The notes below the pieces were generated by a model. The model was given only the letters and a program-made list of their open reading frames with translations. It searched no databases and had not been told where the DNA came from. A program made the position numbers and the translations under genes. From assembly GCA_035304345.1 (NCBI GenBank), contig DATGQE010000042.1, positions 1 through 64,000 of the forward strand: DNA of 64,000 nucleotides, in the 5' to 3' direction. This document shows positions 16,129 to 24,625 of the stretch, piece after piece (within the stretch, counting starts at the first letter, position 1; every line of letters starts with the position of its first letter). This stretch comes from IDS-8 sp035304345 (lineage in GTDB: Bacteria; Pseudomonadota; Gammaproteobacteria; Steroidobacterales; Woeseiaceae).

Positions 16129-17337
16129 ATGCCGAGCGGCAGGGACACGAGCTCACCGCGACGCCACCGGCCCGGGCAGCGGCACGCGCCGTCGATGCCG
16201 TCGCGGCTCGCCGCGTGCACGCTGCGTGCTCCCGTCGCGGTGCTGCTCGCGCTCTCGATGCTCTGCAGCGCCAGTTGCAGCCGCGGCGACACCACGGAGC
16301 AGCGGCCCGCCGGGCGCAACGTCCTGAACGTCTACAACTGGTCCGACTACGTCGCGCCGGACACGATCTCGAACTTCGAGCGGGAGTACGGGATCCGGGT
16401 CAACTACGACGTGTACGATTCCTCCGAGATCGTCGATGCCAAGCTTCTCGCCGGCAGGAGCGGCTACGACGTGGTGTTCCACAGCTACCAGTTCGCCTCC
16501 CGGCTGACGCCGCTCGGCATCTTTCGGAAGCTCGACACCTCCAGGCTCGACAACCTGCGTTACCTGAACGACGAGCTGCTCGAGAAGATCAGCCTGTACG
16601 AGGCGGTGGAGGGGTACGCCGTGCCCTACCTGTGGGGGTCGACGGGCTTCGCGTACAACTACGACATGGTGCGGGCGCGCCTGCCCGATGCGCCGCTCGA
16701 TAGTGCCGCGATGATCTTCGATCCCGAGGTGGTTTCGAAGCTCGCGGACTGTGGCGTGACGCTGCTCGACAGCGGAACCGACGTCATCCCGATGGTGCTC
16801 GCCTACCTCGGGCGCGACCCGAACGCGGTCGACCCGGACAGCCTGGCAGCGGCGGAGGCGCAGCTCGATCTCGTGCGACCCTACATCCGCTACTTCAGCT
16901 CCACCAAGATGATCAGCGACCTGCCGAACCGCGAGGTCTGCGTTGCGATGAGCTGGTCCGGCGACTACGCGCAGGCCTCGGCGCGCGCCGCAGAGGCGGG
17001 GATCGACATCGACCTGCGATACACGATGCCGAAGGAGGGCTCCGGCCTGTGGGTCGACGGCATGTTCATCCCGGCCGACGCACCGCACCCGGACAACGCG
17101 TACCTGTTCATGAACTACATCCTGCGCCCGGAGGTGACGGCCGACATCTCGAACTTCGTCTTCTACGCGAACGCGAACGAAGCGTCACGGCCGCTGATCC
17201 GCCCCGAGGTGCTCGAGGATCCGGGGATCTATCCCGACGAGGCGGCGTGGGATCTCTTTTATCCGGTATATTTCGGCGACCCGGCGCGCGAGCGCCTGCG
17301 GACGCGGACCTGGGCGCGGGTGAAGAGCGGAATTTGA
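16129..17337 (+). CDS. potF: Polyamine ABC transporter substrate-binding protein (PotD/PotF/SpuD-like)
   Basis: About 400 residues. A basic leader and a hydrophobic signal segment (VAVLLALSMLCSASCS) are followed by LNVYNWSDYVAPDTI, the hallmark start of mature PotD/PotF proteins, and by FHSYQFASRL, PYLWGSTGFAYNYD and YTMPKEGSGLWVDGM. It captures putrescine, spermidine or a related amine in the periplasm and hands it to the permeases encoded just downstream. A Cys after the signal segment might make it a lipoprotein, but the lipobox is imperfect. Start is uncertain: ATG at 16111, 16129 (chosen, preceded by GGGGGACCGGGG) or 16195. Confidence 0.88.
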   Translation: MPSGRDTSSPRRHRPGQRHAPSMPSRLAACTLRAPVAVLLALSMLCSASCSRGDTTEQRPAGRNVLNVYNWSDYVAPDTISNFEREYGIRVNYDVYDSSEIVDAKLLAGRSGYDVVFHSYQFASRLTPLGIFRKLDTSRLDNLRYLNDELLEKISLYEAVEGYAVPYLWGSTGFAYNYDMVRARLPDAPLDSAAMIFDPEVVSKLADCGVTLLDSGTDVIPMVLAYLGRDPNAVDPDSLAAAEAQLDLVRPYIRYFSSTKMISDLPNREVCVAMSWSGDYAQASARAAEAGIDIDLRYTMPKEGSGLWVDGMFIPADAPHPDNAYLFMNYILRPEVTADISNFVFYANANEASRPLIRPEVLEDPGIYPDEAAWDLFYPVYFGDPARERLRTRTWARVKSGI

Positions 17338-17356
17338 GCCAGGACACGGGAAACGG

Positions 17357-18478
17357 ATGGGTGCGGCCATCGACAGGCAGGACGGACCGGCTCCACTGAT
17401 ACAGATCCGGCAGCTCAGCAAGCACTTCGGCGACTTCGTCGCGGTGGATTCCGTCGACCTCGACATCCATCGCGGCGAGCTCTTCTCGATCCTGGGCGCC
17501 TCCGGCTGCGGCAAGACCACGCTGCTGCGCATGCTGGCCGGGTTCGAGCGGCCGACGGCCGGGAGCATCGTCATCGACGGCGTCGACGTCACGCACATGC
17601 CGCCGTACAAACGGCCGGTGAACATGATGTTCCAGTCCTACGCGATCTTCCCGCACATGACGGTGGAGAAGAACGTCGCGTACGGCCTGCTCAAGGAAGG
17701 TGTGCCGAAGCCCGAGGTGAAAAGGCGGGTCGGCGAGATGCTGGAGCTGGTGCAGATGCAGTCGTTCGCGACGCGCAAGCCCGACCAGCTCTCCGGCGGG
17801 CAGCGGCAGCGCGTGGCGCTCGCGCGCGCCCTCGTGAAACGCCCGAAGGTGCTGCTCCTGGACGAGCCGCTGGCCGCGCTCGACAAGAAGCTCAGGGAGC
17901 ACACCCAGTTCGAGCTCATGAACATCCAGGACCGGCTGGGCATCACGTTCGTCGTGGTGACGCACGACCAGGACGAGGCGATGATCCTGTCGAGCCGGAT
18001 CGCGGTCATGAAGGACGGCCGCTTCGAGCAGGTCGGCACGCCGAAGCAGGTGTACGAGTACCCGAACAGCCGCTTCGTCGCGGACTTCATCGGCACGATC
18101 AACATGTTCGATGCCGTCGTCGAGAGCTCCGGGGACGGGCGCATCGTGGCGCGCTGCGAAGAGGCGGGCCGCCTGCTCACGGCGTTCAGCGACGAGGTCC
18201 TGCCGGTCGGCAGCAAGGTGTGCATCGCCATCCGCCCGGAGAAGATCTTCATCAGCAAGGGAGAGCCGGAAGGGCTCGAGGACATGCGCCTGAAAGGCGT
18301 CGTCTGGGACCTCGGCTATTTCGGCAACCTCTCGCTGTACCGCATACGCCTCGAGTCCGGAAGGATCGTGCAGGTGAGCGCGCAGAACCGGCGGCGCTCG
18401 GCCGAGCGCTTCCTGGAATGGGACGACGAGGTCTACATTTCGTGGCAGGCGCAAAGCGCCGTGGTGCTGTCTCGCTGA
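17357..18478 (+). CDS. potG: Polyamine ABC transporter ATP-binding protein (PotG/PotA-like)
   Basis: 373 residues. Walker A GASGCGKTT (about residues 51-59), signature LSGGQRQRVALARAL, Walker B VLLLDEPLAALD and the H-loop VTHDQDEAM are all intact; a TOBE-type C-terminal domain follows. The sequence NMMFQSYAIFPHMTVEKN is characteristic of PotG and PotA. It powers uptake of a polyamine at the inner membrane. ATG 17357 lies 20 bases after the binding-protein stop, with GGGAAACGG before it; the permease starts 1 base after its own stop. Confidence 0.93.
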   Translation: MGAAIDRQDGPAPLIQIRQLSKHFGDFVAVDSVDLDIHRGELFSILGASGCGKTTLLRMLAGFERPTAGSIVIDGVDVTHMPPYKRPVNMMFQSYAIFPHMTVEKNVAYGLLKEGVPKPEVKRRVGEMLELVQMQSFATRKPDQLSGGQRQRVALARALVKRPKVLLLDEPLAALDKKLREHTQFELMNIQDRLGITFVVVTHDQDEAMILSSRIAVMKDGRFEQVGTPKQVYEYPNSRFVADFIGTINMFDAVVESSGDGRIVARCEEAGRLLTAFSDEVLPVGSKVCIAIRPEKIFISKGEPEGLEDMRLKGVVWDLGYFGNLSLYRIRLESGRIVQVSAQNRRRSAERFLEWDDEVYISWQAQSAVVLSR

Positions 18479-18479
18479 C

Positions 18480-19361
18480 ATGGCCCGTCGCGACCCCTGG
18501 CAGCGTTTCGCCATCGCGGTTCCGTACGCATGGCTGCTCGCCTTCTTCCTCGCGCCGTTCGCGATCATCCTGAAGATCAGCCTTGCCGATCCGATCATCG
18601 CGCAGCCGCCGTTCACGCCGCTGTTCGACGACGACGGCGGCATCAACGTCACGGCCGCGAACTACGCGTTCCTGCTGACCGACAAGCTGTACGTCGTCAC
18701 CTATCTCAAGTCGGTGTTCCTGGCGGCCGGCGCGACCGTGCTGTGCCTGTTGCTGGGATTCCCGATGGCCTACGGCATCGCCCGCGCCGAGGCCAGGACC
18801 CGCAACGTCCTGCTGCTGCTGATCGTGCTGCCGTTCTGGATCTCGTTCCTGCTGCGCGTGTACGCCTGGATGGGGCTCATGAACAACTACGGCGTCATCA
18901 ACAACGTGCTCATGTGGGCGGGCATCATCGAGCAGCCGATCCAGATGCTGTACACGGATTTCGCCATCTACGTCGGGCTCGTGTACTCGTACCTGCCGTT
19001 CATGATCCTGCCGCTCTATGCCAGCCTGGAGCGGCTGGATCCGGCGCTCGTCGAGGCGGCGCAGGATCTCGGCGCTTCGCCCGCCACGGCGTTCCGCGAC
19101 GTCACCTGGCCGCTGGCGCGCCCCGGGGTCATCGCCGGCAGCCTGCTTGTGTTCATCCCGGCCATGGGCGAGTACGTGATCCCCTATCTCCTGGGCGGGC
19201 CGGCATCGCTCATGATCGGCCGGGTGCTGTTCGACGAGTTCTTCGTGAACAACGACTGGCCGCTGGCATCCGCGGTGGCGATCCTGCTGCTGGTGCTGCT
19301 GGTCGTGCCGATCGCGCTGCTGCAGCGCAGCCGGGTGCGCGAAATCGCGGGGGACGCATGA
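18480..19361 (+). CDS. potH: Polyamine ABC transporter permease (PotH-like)
   Basis: 293 residues with six predicted membrane helices. The EAA loop that contacts the ATPase is clear (VEAAQDLGASPATAFRDVTW), and MGEYVIPYLLGG is typical of PotH and PotB. It forms half of the inner-membrane channel with the product of the next gene. ATG 18480 comes 1 base after the ATPase stop, and its own stop overlaps the next start as ATGA, so the four genes form one translationally linked unit. Confidence 0.93.
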   Translation: MARRDPWQRFAIAVPYAWLLAFFLAPFAIILKISLADPIIAQPPFTPLFDDDGGINVTAANYAFLLTDKLYVVTYLKSVFLAAGATVLCLLLGFPMAYGIARAEARTRNVLLLLIVLPFWISFLLRVYAWMGLMNNYGVINNVLMWAGIIEQPIQMLYTDFAIYVGLVYSYLPFMILPLYASLERLDPALVEAAQDLGASPATAFRDVTWPLARPGVIAGSLLVFIPAMGEYVIPYLLGGPASLMIGRVLFDEFFVNNDWPLASAVAILLLVLLVVPIALLQRSRVREIAGDA

Positions 19362-20164
19362 GGCGGCGCTCGTACTTCGTGCTTTCCGTCCTGGCGTTCG
19401 GCTACGCGTTCCTGTACGTGCCGCTCGTGTCCGTGATCGTCTACTCGTTCAACGACTCGAGGCTCGCCACGGTATGGGGCGGCTTCTCGACGCGCTGGTA
19501 CGGCGAGTTGCTGCGCAACCGGGAGGTGCTGGACGCGGCGGCGCTGAGCCTCCGGGTGGCGTTCTCGACGGCCACGCTGGCGACGATTCTCGGCACGATG
19601 GCGGGGCTCGCGCTCGCGCGCTTCGGGCGTTTCCGCGGGCGGACGCTGTTGTCCGGGATGATCACGTCGCCGCTGGTGATGCCCGAGGTGATCACCGGCC
19701 TCTCGCTGCTGCTGCTCTACGTGAGCCTGCAGCAGCTCATCGGCTGGCCGGAGCAGCGCGGATTCACGACGATCACGATCGCGCACACCACGTTCGCGAT
19801 GGCGTACGTGACGGTCATCGTGCAATCGCGGCTGGCGGGCATGGACGAATCGCTCGAGGAAGCGGCGATGGACCTCGGCGGGCGGCCGCTGCGGGTGGTG
19901 TTCGACATCACCTTGCCCCTCATCGCTCCCGCGATGATCGCGGGCTGGCTGCTCGCGTTCACGCTGTCGCTCGACGACCTGGTCATCGCGAGCTTCGTGT
20001 CCGGCCCGGGCGGCAGCACGTTGCCGATGGTGATCTTCTCCAAGGTGAAGCTCGGCGTCACGCCGGACATCAACGCGCTGGCGACCATCATCATCGTCAC
20101 CGTGTCCCTCGGTGTCCTGGTCGCCTGGTGGGCCACCGGCCGCTCCCGCCGGCCGCAGGCCTGA
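19358..20164 (+). CDS. potI: Polyamine ABC transporter permease (PotI-like)
   Basis: 268 residues. First membrane helix at about 8-30, EAA loop EEAAMDLGGRPLRVVFDITL, and the PotI/PotC feature LDDLVIASFVSGPG. It is the second permease half. The start ATG 19358 overlaps the PotH stop by 4 bases; the open frame extends far upstream through potH but is meaningless there. It ends the importer unit, and a GC-rich hairpin follows. Confidence 0.93.
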   Translation: MRRRSYFVLSVLAFGYAFLYVPLVSVIVYSFNDSRLATVWGGFSTRWYGELLRNREVLDAAALSLRVAFSTATLATILGTMAGLALARFGRFRGRTLLSGMITSPLVMPEVITGLSLLLLYVSLQQLIGWPEQRGFTTITIAHTTFAMAYVTVIVQSRLAGMDESLEEAAMDLGGRPLRVVFDITLPLIAPAMIAGWLLAFTLSLDDLVIASFVSGPGGSTLPMVIFSKVKLGVTPDINALATIIIVTVSLGVLVAWWATGRSRRPQA

Positions 20165-20168
20165 AGGT

Positions 20169-20184
20169 GGGGGTGCGCGCCCCC
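20169..20184. terminator. Stem-loop between convergent potI and the isomerase gene
   Basis: GGGGG-TGCGCG-CCCCC lies 4 bases after the potI stop, and a second hairpin (GGCCGA-TCAG-TCGGCC, 20186-20201) overlaps the stop of the convergent gene. No T-tract. Position between convergent stops supports bidirectional termination. Confidence 0.4.
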
Positions 20185-20191
20185 GGGCCGA

Positions 20192-20836
20192 TCAGTCGGC
20201 CGGGGCGTCCGGCTGCCTGGCGGGATGCGCCGCTGCGACCGGCTCGAGGGCGGTGCAGTGCGCGTTGATCGAGCGGATCGTGGGGTAGGGTGCCAGGTCC
20301 ACGCCGAAGCGCTGGGCGTTGTAGACCTGCGGTACCAGCCACGCGTCCGCGAGCGTGAACCCCGATCCCACCGAGAACCGGCCGTCGGCGCTCCACTCCG
20401 CGGCGCGTGCCTCGAACGCCGCGAAGCCCTCGGCGATCCAGCGCCGGCACCAGGCTTCGACGCCGGCGTCGTCCTGGCCCAGCTCGCGACGCAGGGTCTC
20501 GAGCACCCGCAGGTTCTGCAGGGGGTGCACGTCGCACCCGATCACCCCCTGCAACTCCCGGACGCGGGCACGATCAAAGGGATCGGCAGGGAGCAGCGCC
20601 GGCGTCGGATGGCGCTCCTCGAGGAACTCGGCGATGGCCGTCGATTGCGCGAGTCGCCGGCCCTCGCATTCGAGCAGCGGGACCAGGGCGGCCGGGTTGA
20701 GGGCGCGGAAGCCCGCCTCGCGGTGCTCGCCCCGGTTCAAGGCGACGCTGGCGTACTCCCAGCTTATTTCCTTTAAATTCAGTATAATACGGATGCGATA
20801 AGAGGCGCTGCTGCGCCAGTAGCCGTGCAGTTTCAT
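20192..20836 (-). CDS. maiA: Maleylacetoacetate isomerase / zeta-class glutathione S-transferase
   Basis: 214 residues, the family size. The N-terminal thioredoxin-like domain carries the zeta-class motif as SSASYRIRIILNLKEI (usually SSCS.RVR), with the Cys replaced by Ala; the glutathione-binding QSTAIAEFLEE follows, then an all-helical domain with FTLADAWLVPQVYNAQRF. The expected reaction is glutathione-dependent isomerisation of maleylacetoacetate in tyrosine degradation, though no hmgA or fahA lies in the window. The Cys-to-Ala change at the active-site serine-cysteine motif makes another GST role possible. The 5' end is unusually AT-rich for this region. ATG 20836 gives the standard N-terminus. 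Confidence 0.82.
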   Translation of the reverse strand: MKLHGYWRSSASYRIRIILNLKEISWEYASVALNRGEHREAGFRALNPAALVPLLECEGRRLAQSTAIAEFLEERHPTPALLPADPFDRARVRELQGVIGCDVHPLQNLRVLETLRRELGQDDAGVEAWCRRWIAEGFAAFEARAAEWSADGRFSVGSGFTLADAWLVPQVYNAQRFGVDLAPYPTIRSINAHCTALEPVAAAHPARQPDAPAD

Positions 20837-20982
20837 GGGTAGCCCGGAAGCTCGAGAAGACCGTTGCAGCATACCAACCGCAGACCGGGCGTGGCACGGG
20901 CTCAAACTGCCAGTGCAGCGATCGTGCGCTTCGCGTATGCTTTGGCGAGAAAAACGTAGCGGCACCAGGGAAAAGCGTGCCC

Positions 20983-21012
20983 GGAGGTTCGCGGCCCGAA
21001 ACGGGCCCTATG
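20983..21012 (+). promoter_or_regulatory. Hairpin bridging a Shine-Dalgarno sequence and the puuD start
   Basis: GGAGG (20983-20987) is 22 bases before ATG 21010, too far for normal initiation, but between them sits a perfect stem GGCCCG-AAA-CGGGCC (20993-21007). Folding it out leaves only 7 bases between GGAGG and ATG, an ideal spacing. The alternative GTG start at 20977 would ignore this arrangement. Confidence 0.45.
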
Positions 21013-21777
21013 TGTAGCAAACCCGTCATTGGCGTGCCGGCAGACCGGCGACTGATCGACCCCCATCCTTTCCACGTAGTCGGCGAAAAATACCTGACGG
21101 CCCTGTCGGATGCGGCCGGGGCGCTGCCGTTCGTGATTCCGGCGCTGGGCGAGCGCCTCGACCTCGGCCGTATCCTGGCCACCGTCGACGGCCTGCTGTT
21201 CACCGGCAGCCCGTCGAACGTGGAGCCGCACCGTTACGGGGGCGAGCCGAGCCTGCCGGGGACGCTGCACGATCCGCACCGGGACGAGACGACACTGCCG
21301 CTGATATCGGCCGCGCTCGCGGCCGGGGTGCCGGTGCTGGCGCTCTGCCGCGGATTCCAGGAGCTCAACGTCGCACTGGGGGGCACCCTGCACCAGCGGG
21401 TGCACGAGGTGCCCGGCTACGACGTGCACAAGGAGGACCCGGAGGACCCGCTCGAGGTCCAGTACGGTCCCGCGCATTTCGTCAACCTGTGCGAGGGCGG
21501 GTTACTGCGGCGGCTCGCCGGCACCTCGCGCGTGCAGGTGAACTCGCTGCATTCGCAGGGCATCGCGACGCTCGCGAGCGGCGTCACCGTCGAGGCGGTG
21601 GCCGACGACGGCCTGATAGAAGCTTTCAGCGTGGACGGGGATTCGTTTGCGCTCGGCATCCAGTGGCACCCGGAATGGCGCGTCACGGAAAACGAATTCT
21701 CGTCGGCAATTTTCGAGGCATTTGGCGACGCCTGCAGGCAACGTGCCGCACGGCGTGCGCCTGTGGACAAGGTGTAA
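21010..21777 (+). CDS. puuD: Gamma-glutamyl-gamma-aminobutyrate hydrolase family protein (PuuD)
   Basis: 255 residues, class I glutamine amidotransferase-like. The N-terminus KPVIGVPAD, the nucleophile cysteine in LALCRGFQELNVALGG and the histidine of GIQWHPEW give the catalytic set. PuuD cleaves gamma-glutamyl-GABA to glutamate and GABA in the last Puu step. ATG 21010 is preferred because family members begin there; an in-frame GTG at 20977 is possible. puuA begins 1 base after the stop. The gap to the divergent maiA (20837-20976) holds no clear gene. Confidence 0.9.
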   Translation: MCSKPVIGVPADRRLIDPHPFHVVGEKYLTALSDAAGALPFVIPALGERLDLGRILATVDGLLFTGSPSNVEPHRYGGEPSLPGTLHDPHRDETTLPLISAALAAGVPVLALCRGFQELNVALGGTLHQRVHEVPGYDVHKEDPEDPLEVQYGPAHFVNLCEGGLLRRLAGTSRVQVNSLHSQGIATLASGVTVEAVADDGLIEAFSVDGDSFALGIQWHPEWRVTENEFSSAIFEAFGDACRQRAARRAPVDKV

Positions 21778-21778
21778 C

Positions 21779-23119
21779 GTGAGTGAAAGTGACAAACAGA
21801 TATTCCAGGAGTGGTTCAAGAAGCATCGAATAGAGGACGTCGAGGCGATCGTCCCGGACATGGCCGGCGCGGCACGCGGCAAGCTGCTGCCCGCTGACAA
21901 GTTCGGAGCCGGTTACATGAAGATGCCGGAGGCCGTATTCGCCCAGACGGTTTCCGGTGAATACGTGCTCAACCAGGCGAACGTCGAGGATCGCGACATG
22001 TGGCTCAAGCCCGATCCGACGACGCTGCGCCCCGTTCCCTGGGCCACCGACCCCGCGGCGTCGGTGTTCATGGACTGTTTTCGCAAGGACGGCACGCCGG
22101 TGGATACGTCTCCGCGCCGCGTGCTGTACTCGGTGCTCGAGTTGTACGCGGCCCGCGGATGGAAGCCCGTGGTGGCGCCGGAGGTCGAATTCTACCTGAT
22201 CAGCCCGCACGCCGACGCGAACGCCGAGGTGGAGCCGCCGGAAGGCAGGCTGGGGCGCGTGGACATGTCCCGCCAGCCGTACAGCATCGACATGATGAAC
22301 GACTTCGACCCGTTCATCAACGACGTGTACGCGTATTGCGAGGCGCAGGGCATCTACATCGACACGTTGTCGCAGGAGATGGGCCCGGCCCAGTTCGAGA
22401 TCAATTTCCTGCACGGCGACCCGGTCGCGCTCGCGGACCAGGTGTTCCTGTTCAAGCGCACGGTGCGCGAAGCCGCGATCGAGCACGAGATGCACGCGAC
22501 GTTCCTCGCGAAGCCGATGTCCGAGGAAGCGGGCAGCGCGCTGCACATCCACCAGAGCGTCGTGGACCTGGAGACGGGCCGGAACATCTTCACCCGCGAG
22601 GACGGCGAGCCGAGCGAGTATTTCTACTCGTTCATCGGCGGCCTGCAGCGTTACATGCCCGAAGCGATGCTGATCTTCGCGCCGTACGTGAACTCGTACC
22701 GGCGCTTCCTCAACTCGTGGGCCTCACCCGTCAACCTCGAATGGGCCATCGACAACCGGACGGTAGGCCTGCGCGTGCCGGATTCCGAGCCCGAGGCGCG
22801 GCGCATCGAGAATCGGCTCGCCGGCTCCGACGTCAACCCGTACCTCGCGCTGGCGGCCAGCCTCGCCTGCGGCTACCTGGGAATGGTGGAGGGGCTGAAG
22901 CCGAGCAAGCCGATCGTCGGCAGCGCGTACGACCTGCCCTTCATGTTGCACCGGCACATCTACGCGGCGATCGAGGCGATGAAGAACAGCGACGCGATGC
23001 GCAAGACGCTGGGCGACAACTTCGTGACGCTCTACTGCCTGCTGAAGGAGAGCGAGGAGCGGGAGTTCGAGGAGATCATCACGCCCTGGGAGCGCGAGAT
23101 CCTCATGTTCAACGTCTGA
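21779..23119 (+). CDS. puuA: Gamma-glutamylpolyamine synthetase, glutamine synthetase family (PuuA)
   Basis: 446 residues. The N-terminal beta-Grasp part contains VEAIVPDMAGAARGKLLP; metal and glutamate site residues appear in VAPEVEFYL, QEMGPAQFEINF, SALHIHQSV and NRTVGLRVP. PuuA joins glutamate to putrescine or a longer polyamine with ATP, the first step of the gamma-glutamyl route. The GTG at 21779 is chosen because AAGGTG lies just before it and the upstream part of the frame overlaps puuD. The operon position (puuD-puuA, then a transaminase and agmatinase) supports the polyamine assignment over nitrogen assimilation. Confidence 0.9.
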   Translation: MSESDKQIFQEWFKKHRIEDVEAIVPDMAGAARGKLLPADKFGAGYMKMPEAVFAQTVSGEYVLNQANVEDRDMWLKPDPTTLRPVPWATDPAASVFMDCFRKDGTPVDTSPRRVLYSVLELYAARGWKPVVAPEVEFYLISPHADANAEVEPPEGRLGRVDMSRQPYSIDMMNDFDPFINDVYAYCEAQGIYIDTLSQEMGPAQFEINFLHGDPVALADQVFLFKRTVREAAIEHEMHATFLAKPMSEEAGSALHIHQSVVDLETGRNIFTREDGEPSEYFYSFIGGLQRYMPEAMLIFAPYVNSYRRFLNSWASPVNLEWAIDNRTVGLRVPDSEPEARRIENRLAGSDVNPYLALAASLACGYLGMVEGLKPSKPIVGSAYDLPFMLHRHIYAAIEAMKNSDAMRKTLGDNFVTLYCLLKESEEREFEEIITPWEREILMFNV

Positions 23120-23189
23120 GGGTCGTCGAGCCCCTCCCGGGCGACCCTCGTGCTCGTCCGCCGATTCCAGATGATGAGCCACAGCGGAA

Positions 23190-23226
23190 TTGCCCGACGC
23201 CGGCCGCTATGATGGCCGTCGGGCAA
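23190..23226. terminator. Stem-loop between puuA and the putrescine aminotransferase gene
   Basis: Perfect 10-bp arms TTGCCCGACG (23190-23199) and CGTCGGGCAA (23217-23226) enclose 17 bases that contain a further GGCC/GGCC pair. It lies in the 132-base gap and ends 25 bases before the next ATG, so it may be a terminator, attenuator or mRNA stabiliser. No T-tract follows. Confidence 0.5.
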
Positions 23227-23251
23227 CAGGGCTGATCGACAGGGGAACTCC

Positions 23252-24625
23252 ATGGCCATTGCAGAACGAACACGCACCGAGTGGCAGGAGCTCGATCGCG
23301 AGCATCACCTGCACCCGTTCACCGATCACAAGGAGCTGGCCCGGAAAAAGAGTCGCATCATCGCGCGTGCGGACGGCGTCTACGTCTACGACGTCGACGG
23401 CAACCGCATCCTGGACGGCATGTCCGGCCTCTGGTGCGTGAACGTGGGCTACGGCCGCGAAGAGCTCGTCGAGGCCGCGACGCGGCAGCTCCGCATCCTC
23501 CCGTACTACAACAACTTTTTCCAGTGCGCGCATCCGCCGTCGATCGAGCTCGCGCGCCTCCTGTGCGAGATCACGCAACCGCAGTTCAACCGCGTGTTCT
23601 TCACGAGCTCGGGATCGGAATCCATCGACACGATGATCCGCATCGTGCGCCGCTACTGGGAGCTCGCGGGGCAACCGGAGCGCCACGTGATCATCTCGCG
23701 CGAGAATGCCTATCACGGGTCGACGATCGGCGGCACGAGCCTCGGCGGGATGAAGCCGATGCACGGCCAGGGCGGGCCGTGGCTGCCCGGCATCGAGCAC
23801 ATCGAGCAACCGTACTGGTTCGGCAGCGATCGTTCGCTGTCGCCGGACGAGTTCGGCGTGCAGGCGGCCGAGGCGCTGCGCCGCCGGATCGAGCAGGTCG
23901 GCCCGGAACGCGTCGCCGCGTTCGTCGGCGAGCCGATCCAGGGCGCGGGCGGGGTGATCATTCCGCCGGCGACGTACTGGCCGGCGATCCAGGCGATCTG
24001 CGACGAGTACGGGATCCTGCTCGTGAGCGACGAGGTGATCTGCGGCTTCGGCCGCCTCGGCGAGTGGTTCGGCGCCGATTACTACGGGACGCGGCCGGAC
24101 CTCATGACCTTCGCCAAGGGCGTGTCGAGCGGGTACCTGCCGCTCGGCGGCGTCATGGTCGGGGATCGCGTCGCCGACATCCTCATCGACAAGGGCGGCG
24201 AGTTCTTTCACGGCTACACGTATTCGGGCCACCCGGCGGCCTGCGCGGTGGCGATCGAGAACATCGAGATCATCCGCCGCGAACGGCTGGTCGAGCGGGT
24301 GCGGGACGACATCGGGCCTTACGTGCAGCAGCGCTGGCACGAGCTCGGCGAGCACCCGATCGTCGGCGAAACGCGCATGGTCGGCCTCATGGGGGCGCTC
24401 GAGCTCGTCGAGGACAAATCGACGCTGGCGCGCTTCCCGAAGAGCCGCAACGTCGGCATCGTGTGTCGCGACACCATGGTGGAAAACGGTCTCGTGATGC
24501 GCGCCGTCGGCGACACGATGGTGATCGCGCCGCCGCTGGTGCTGACCCGCGAGCAGGCGGACGAGCTGGTCGAGAAGGCCTGGAAGTGCCTGGATCTCAC
24601 CAGGAAGGCAGTCCTCGACGCATGA
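23252..24625 (+). CDS. spuC: Class III aminotransferase, putrescine--pyruvate type (SpuC-like)
   Basis: 457 residues. PLP contacts SSGSESIDTMIRIVRRY, the aspartate of LLVSDEVICGFGRLG and the lysine of LMTFAKGVSSGYLPLG are intact; HLHPFTDHKEL at the N-terminus is typical of SpuC and omega-aminotransferases. It should transaminate putrescine (or another diamine) with pyruvate to an aminoaldehyde, giving a route parallel to PuuAB. AGGGGAA precedes ATG 23252. The stop overlaps the agmatinase start as ATGA, which ties it to putrescine made from agmatine. Confidence 0.88.
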   Translation: MAIAERTRTEWQELDREHHLHPFTDHKELARKKSRIIARADGVYVYDVDGNRILDGMSGLWCVNVGYGREELVEAATRQLRILPYYNNFFQCAHPPSIELARLLCEITQPQFNRVFFTSSGSESIDTMIRIVRRYWELAGQPERHVIISRENAYHGSTIGGTSLGGMKPMHGQGGPWLPGIEHIEQPYWFGSDRSLSPDEFGVQAAEALRRRIEQVGPERVAAFVGEPIQGAGGVIIPPATYWPAIQAICDEYGILLVSDEVICGFGRLGEWFGADYYGTRPDLMTFAKGVSSGYLPLGGVMVGDRVADILIDKGGEFFHGYTYSGHPAACAVAIENIEIIRRERLVERVRDDIGPYVQQRWHELGEHPIVGETRMVGLMGALELVEDKSTLARFPKSRNVGIVCRDTMVENGLVMRAVGDTMVIAPPLVLTREQADELVEKAWKCLDLTRKAVLDA

